Of a DNA stretch of 8,554 nucleotides, positions 5,118-8,554 are shown in pieces. Location: positions 1 through 8,554 of the forward strand of contig JAGRBY010000303.1 of assembly GCA_020433835.1 (NCBI GenBank). The letters run 5' to 3'. Position 1 is the stretch's first letter. The number at the start of each line of letters is the position of its first letter. The notes beneath the pieces are model-generated. The model searched no databases, was not told the DNA's origin, and was given only the letters and a program-made list of their open reading frames with translations. The translations under genes and the position numbers were made by a program. Origin of the DNA: Anaerolineae bacterium (GTDB taxonomy: Bacteria > Chloroflexota > Anaerolineae > 4572-78 > J111).

Positions 5118-7277
5118 TTAATAACTAATACGAGCGTAATAGGTTTTTTCTGCTGCTGCCCGCGCCTGCATAAGAGTGGTGATGCCTTGTTCGGCTAACA
5201 AGGGTAGCAGCTTGAGAAAAATTTCGGCCGTGACAATAGCATCACCTAAAGATGTATGCCGACCAAAAACATTTACACCCAACCGCTGAGCAATTGCTTC
5301 GATGCTTTGATCTTGCTGATTGGGATGCACCACCGCGGCTAGTAATAAGGTGTCTAGCACCGGATTGATAAATTTAATGCCCAGATCGGCCTCTTTAATT
5401 TGCAGCATCCGCATATCAAAGGCCGCGTTGTGGGCCACCAACACCGTATCTTCCGAAAACTTACAAAACTGCGGCAGCACCTGTTCGATATGAGGTTGGC
5501 CTTTGATCATATCGGGGCTAATGCCGTGAATATCAATTGATGCTCTGGAAATAGGCCGTTTCGGATCGATGAGTTGATCGAATACTTCCTGGCGCAGCAG
5601 ACGGTTGTTAACAATACGAATGGCGCTAATGGAGATGATTTCATCACCCTGCGACGGATTAAGACCGGTGGTTTCGGTATCAAAGATGGTGTAAGACAGT
5701 TCCGACAAGGGCTGTTCGTCCATCTCCGGTTTTTGGCCGGCTTGGTGGAAAAGATCAAAATCGTAGTATTCGGGTCGGCTGTTAATTTGCACGACCGGTA
5801 CATGCCAGGTGGGTTTAGGCTGGGTGGTGGGCAGCAGCAGCCGCATGTAGGTTTGGCCGGTTTCTTTATCGGTTTGGCACCATATTTCGCCGCCGTGCCG
5901 TTCGGCCACCTCTTTTAGAGGCAGAGGAAAGCCTTCCCCATCGGAAATAGAGGCTTCATTTTGCCAGGCCCACAATGTTTCCGAGTCAACGGTGACATCG
6001 GTCCAAAGCATGTCTAAAGCGGCAATGCGCCCGGTTCGCTTGAGACGCAGCGATGCTTCAACAACGCCGAAATCGACCTTAAGCTGGCGCATCACCGCGG
6101 TTAGCGCTTGAACGACGGCAAAACTGTCGACATTGAGCCACAGGTCTTCTTCTTTGTACTCAACGTGGGTGGTAATATCTAATTTCTCTTCAAAGCGGCG
6201 GCGAACGGCCCAAATAAGATTGCTGCCCAAAATCGGGTCTAGCTGCCAATTAGAACGCAAATCAGCGGTATGATCGCTAACCGTTTCGTTGAGTTTTTCG
6301 CTCAGCATCTCGGCTTCTTCGCGAATGATTTTTCTAAATAATCCCAGCCGTTCGGCGTCCATCTCCGGGTATTCTTCAATGGTTTCAATGGCGGCGCGAA
6401 TGTTGGCCAGCGAGGCACGCGTGCCTTCGGTAAGCGATTGCAACAAGATGTCGCGCCGGGTGCTGGCTTCTGATTGTTGGGTGATATCTTCCAGCGTAAG
6501 CACAAAGCCGGTAATTTCTTTTTGCTGGTCTAAAACCGGCACCATACGGGCGCGAATAAGCTGACCGTTAGAGGCACTGGTCACAAAGTTAGAGACAGGC
6601 CGGCTGGTTTCTTTTTCAAGATGATAGCCGATGTCTTCCAAGGCGTGCGTAATAGAATCATAATCGACCAAGCCAAAGATCGAGCGCCCTAGGCCAACAA
6701 AGCCGCTTGAAGAGCCGTTGCCGTTGACCTGTTTTTCCACCTTGCGGCTGAGAAGCTGTTTGGCCCGGCGGTTGTACAACAAAATTTGGCCTTCAAGGTT
6801 ACAAACCAACACACCTTCGCCCAGTTCGGATACCAGCGCCGCCAGCCGGTTGCGCTCCTCTTCAAGTTGGGCTTTGGCCTTGAGAATTTTGGCTTCGTCA
6901 TCGGCCAGCAGCGATTGAAATCTGTCGGCAAAGGCGTTGATGGTTTGGCCTAGCTGTTTTACTTCCGACGGCCCTTCCGGCTTAACCCGGTGGGTGGGGT
7001 TGGCGGAAAGGATGAGGGTCATCTCTTCGGCCAAACTCTTCACCGTAAAGAAGTAGGCTTTGAAGGCACGATGCAGCAAATAGGCCACAAATAACAGCAG
7101 CAGTAGCAAAATACCAAACGGCCAAAGCTTCGGGCCGGAAATCGCTTCGGAAGTTAAAACTTGGTCGGGCGAATTCCCGGTTGTCCACAGGAAGAAGGCT
7201 AACCCGGAGGCAATCCCAGTCAGAAAAATAAAAAATCCACTTAGCCCTAATAAATAGGTAAACTGTGATCGGTTCAT
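5118..7277 (-). CDS. Membrane pseudo-histidine-kinase fused to a DEDDh 3'-5' exonuclease
   Basis: The product has 719 residues. The order is: membrane segments at about 10-31 and 53-70 with a short outer loop; a HAMP-like linker and coiled coil to about 148; a PAS-like domain at about 148-265 ([19 protein letters not shown] ... VLTLEDIT); a dimerisation helix pair at about 275-336; a remnant ATPase fold at about 340-484; and a DnaQ-like exonuclease at about 527-700. The exonuclease is complete: D533 and E535 in FDTETTGL, D621 in [12 protein letters not shown]674 and D679 in GRHTSLGDA. The kinase part looks dead. E284 stands where the phospho-acceptor His should be ([12 protein letters not shown] against the usual [12 protein letters not shown]). 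The N-box Asn position appears to be Arg (about 397), and the DxGxG box is missing, although [10 protein letters not shown] of the G2 region survives. The ATG overlaps the receiver stop as ATGA with GGAAGA ahead, so translation is coupled. It probably cuts DNA, RNA or a small nucleotide at the membrane under signal control; the substrate is unknown. Confidence 0.88.
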   Translation of the reverse strand: MNRSQFTYLLGLSGFFIFLTGIASGLAFFLWTTGNSPDQVLTSEAISGPKLWPFGILLLLLLFVAYLLHRAFKAYFFTVKSLAEEMTLILSANPTHRVKPEGPSEVKQLGQTINAFADRFQSLLADDEAKILKAKAQLEEERNRLAALVSELGEGVLVCNLEGQILLYNRRAKQLLSRKVEKQVNGNGSSSGFVGLGRSIFGLVDYDSITHALEDIGYHLEKETSRPVSNFVTSASNGQLIRARMVPVLDQQKEITGFVLTLEDITQQSEASTRRDILLQSLTEGTRASLANIRAAIETIEEYPEMDAERLGLFRKIIREEAEMLSEKLNETVSDHTADLRSNWQLDPILGSNLIWAVRRRFEEKLDITTHVEYKEEDLWLNVDSFAVVQALTAVMRQLKVDFGVVEASLRLKRTGRIAALDMLWTDVTVDSETLWAWQNEASISDGEGFPLPLKEVAERHGGEIWCQTDKETGQTYMRLLLPTTQPKPTWHVPVVQINSRPEYYDFDLFHQAGQKPEMDEQPLSELSYTIFDTETTGLNPSQGDEIISISAIRIVNNRLLRQEVFDQLIDPKRPISRASIDIHGISPDMIKGQPHIEQVLPQFCKFSEDTVLVAHNAAFDMRMLQIKEADLGIKFINPVLDTLLLAAVVHPNQQDQSIEAIAQRLGVNVFGRHTSLGDAIVTAEIFLKLLPLLAEQGITTLMQARAAAEKTYYARISY

Positions 7278-7645
7278 GATTCTTCCAGCACGCGCTGAAC
7301 TTCTAAAACCAACTGTTTAGTAGAAAAAGGTTTTATAACGTAGCTATTCGCACCCAAGGCCATGCCTTTGGCTACTTCAACATCGCGCCCTTTGGCGGTG
7401 AGCATAATAACCTTGGTATCTTGCAATTCGGCGTTATCGCGAATTTTTTGGCAGACATCAAAGCCGTTTACTTTGGGCATCATCACGTCGAGCAAGACCA
7501 GGTCAGGTTTAAACTTAGCCACCATAGTGAGGGCATCTTCGCCATTGCGGGCGATTTCAACCTGATAACCGGCCTGCTGCATAAGAAATTCTAAAGAAAT
7601 TACGATATTTGCTTCGTCATCGACGATTAAAACTTTCTTAGACAT
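7274..7645 (-). CDS. Stand-alone response-regulator receiver (CheY-like)
   Basis: From ATG 7645 the product has 123 residues, one receiver domain and no output domain. All key residues are present: D9 and D10 for the metal, D53 as phosphorylation site (LVLLDVMMP), T83 (VIMLTAKG) and K105 (SYVIKPF). The ATG is four bases after the kinase stop and has AGGGA seven bases before it. A longer open frame to 7807 would overlap the kinase gene and carries no receiver sequence, so it is rejected. The gene overlaps the next start by 4 nt (ATGA). The likely donor is the kinase just upstream. With no DNA-binding domain it should act by protein contact, most simply on the downstream fusion protein; that target is inferred from gene order. 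Confidence 0.93.
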   Translation of the reverse strand: MSKKVLIVDDEANIVISLEFLMQQAGYQVEIARNGEDALTMVAKFKPDLVLLDVMMPKVNGFDVCQKIRDNAELQDTKVIMLTAKGRDVEVAKGMALGANSYVIKPFSTKQLVLEVQRVLEES

Positions 7646-7649
7646 GGTT

Positions 7650-8554
7650 TTATCCCTGCTCTTTCTGCGTTTGCCCGTTGGCGAAGATAGGGGTGGTGTA
7701 TTCCGATTCGTTTTCCAAATCATCCCCATTAGGTGTAACCACAGGCAATGTAAATATAAATTTAGCGCCGTTACCCGGCCTGCTTTCCACCCATAAATCA
7801 CCGCCAAAGTGGGTGATGATCTGGCGACATATTGGTAGCCCTAACCCGGTTCCTTGCGGTTTGTCGGTAAGGGTGTCGCCCACCTGGCGGAATTTGTCGA
7901 AGATAATTTCTTGATCTTCTAACTTAATACCCGGTCCATTGTCTAAAACTGATACGCTGAGCTGTTCATCAACCTCGCCGAGCCGTACCGTAATTTTTCC
8001 TTTTTCTCTGTCACAAAATTTGATGGCATTGGACAGCAGATTTAACAGCACCTGGGTTATACGGTCGCGATCACTAACGGTTGGCGAAGTTGGTTCGGAC
8101 AACTCAAGATCAAGGGTGATATTCTCTTCTTTGATAAGCTGTTCCACCGTAGCCACCGACTCTTCTATAACCTCTTTAAGGTCGATGGGGCTGAGATGCC
8201 ATTCCATTTTACCCGACTCGATTTTGGACAGATCTAAGACGTTGTTAATGAGCCGCGTCAGGCGCTCATTTTCTTTGAGAATAATATTCATAAATTTGCT
8301 GCGCTGGGCGCTGTCGAGATCAGGGTTGTCGTACAAAATTTCAGAAAAAGCCCGAATTGAGGTTAGCGGCGTGCGCAACTCATGGGTGACGGTCGAGATA
8401 AAATCATCTTTGAGCCGGTCGACCTGTTTTAGCTGCTCGTTGGCGGCGCGCAGTTCAGAGGTTGCCAGTTCCAACTCTTTTGATTTCTTTTCAAGCTCGC
8501 GGCTGTAGGCGATAACCTTCGACGTTTCGTCGAGCATGTACATCATTTCATCCA
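7650..8554 (-). CDS. Sensor histidine kinase, C-terminal catalytic part (5' end outside window)
   Basis: The frame is open to the window edge; counted from the ATG at 8546, 298 residues are visible. A coiled coil (about 13-48) leads into HisKA with the phospho-acceptor H55 in [17 protein letters not shown]. The HATPase domain has the N-box with N173 ([11 protein letters not shown]), G1 DNGPGI at 202-207, an F-box at about 216-220 (FDKFR) and G2 GTGLGLPI at 232-239. All are intact, so this is an active-looking kinase, unlike the degenerate one two genes downstream. An acidic, polar tail follows from about 271. The sequence [21 protein letters not shown] before the coiled coil resembles the linker of kinases fused to sodium/solute symporter-like (SLC5) sensors such as CrbS. 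The sensor part is not visible, so that identity is inference. It is the first gene of the operon seen here and phosphorylates, most likely, the receiver four bases downstream. Confidence 0.92.
   Translation of the reverse strand, partial: DEMMYMLDETSKVIAYSRELEKKSKELELATSELRAANEQLKQVDRLKDDFISTVTHELRTPLTSIRAFSEILYDNPDLDSAQRSKFMNIILKENERLTRLINNVLDLSKIESGKMEWHLSPIDLKEVIEESVATVEQLIKEENITLDLELSEPTSPTVSDRDRITQVLLNLLSNAIKFCDREKGKITVRLGEVDEQLSVSVLDNGPGIKLEDQEIIFDKFRQVGDTLTDKPQGTGLGLPICRQIITHFGGDLWVESRPGNGAKFIFTLPVVTPNGDDLENESEYTTPIFANGQTQKEQG

Noticed and set aside
7646..7807. N-terminal extension of the receiver gene
   Set aside because: It overlaps the kinase gene, has no SD at its start and adds sequence unlike a receiver; ATG 7645 has a good SD and a normal receiver length.
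7939..8508. 189-codon plus-strand frame opposite the kinase
   Set aside because: It is serine-rich antisense shadow of a strongly conserved kinase domain.

Overview
The window is a stretch of bacterial chromosome of mid GC content. Every intact gene reads on the minus strand; the only plus-strand coding trace is a broken gene tail at the left edge. Protein style (secreted low-complexity protein, YcxB-like membrane protein, ACSS3/PrpE-type acyl-CoA synthetase) and the many short intergenic repeats suggest an environmental bacterium. Chloroflexota (Anaerolineae-like) is my best guess, held with low confidence because no marker gene is present.

Reading along the minus strand from the right edge: a sensor histidine kinase (8554 to 7650, truncated by the window edge), a stand-alone receiver (7645 to 7274) and a 719-residue membrane protein (7277 to 5118) form a tight operon, with a 4-nt gap and then an ATGA overlap. 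The 719-residue protein is the most striking item. It has two membrane segments, a HAMP-like linker, a PAS-like domain and a decayed histidine-kinase core whose phospho-acceptor His is replaced by Glu. It ends in a complete DEDDh (DnaQ-like) 3'-5' exonuclease domain. A 249-bp gap with two dyad symmetries separates it from a 632-residue acyl-CoA synthetase of the propionyl/acetyl-CoA type (4868 to 2970). The likely common theme is sensing and activation of short-chain fatty acids such as acetate or propionate, with an exonuclease attached to the signalling arm.

Below the synthetase lies a cluster of nested hairpins (2885-2940). Next comes a translationally coupled pair of small membrane proteins: a multi-pass protein (2853 to 2458) and a YcxB-like protein (2458 to 1997). 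Further left are a secreted low-complexity protein (1766 to 873) and a one-pass membrane zinc-ribbon protein (803 to 516), whose leader carries a G-rich heptad repeat.

The left edge (1-209) is a 41-bp tandem repeat of five units that runs directly into the 3' end of an endonuclease/exonuclease/phosphatase (EEP) family gene (to 382). A long imperfect palindrome (437-480) lies between that remnant and the convergent zinc-ribbon gene.

No tRNA, rRNA, CRISPR array, transposase or prophage gene is visible.
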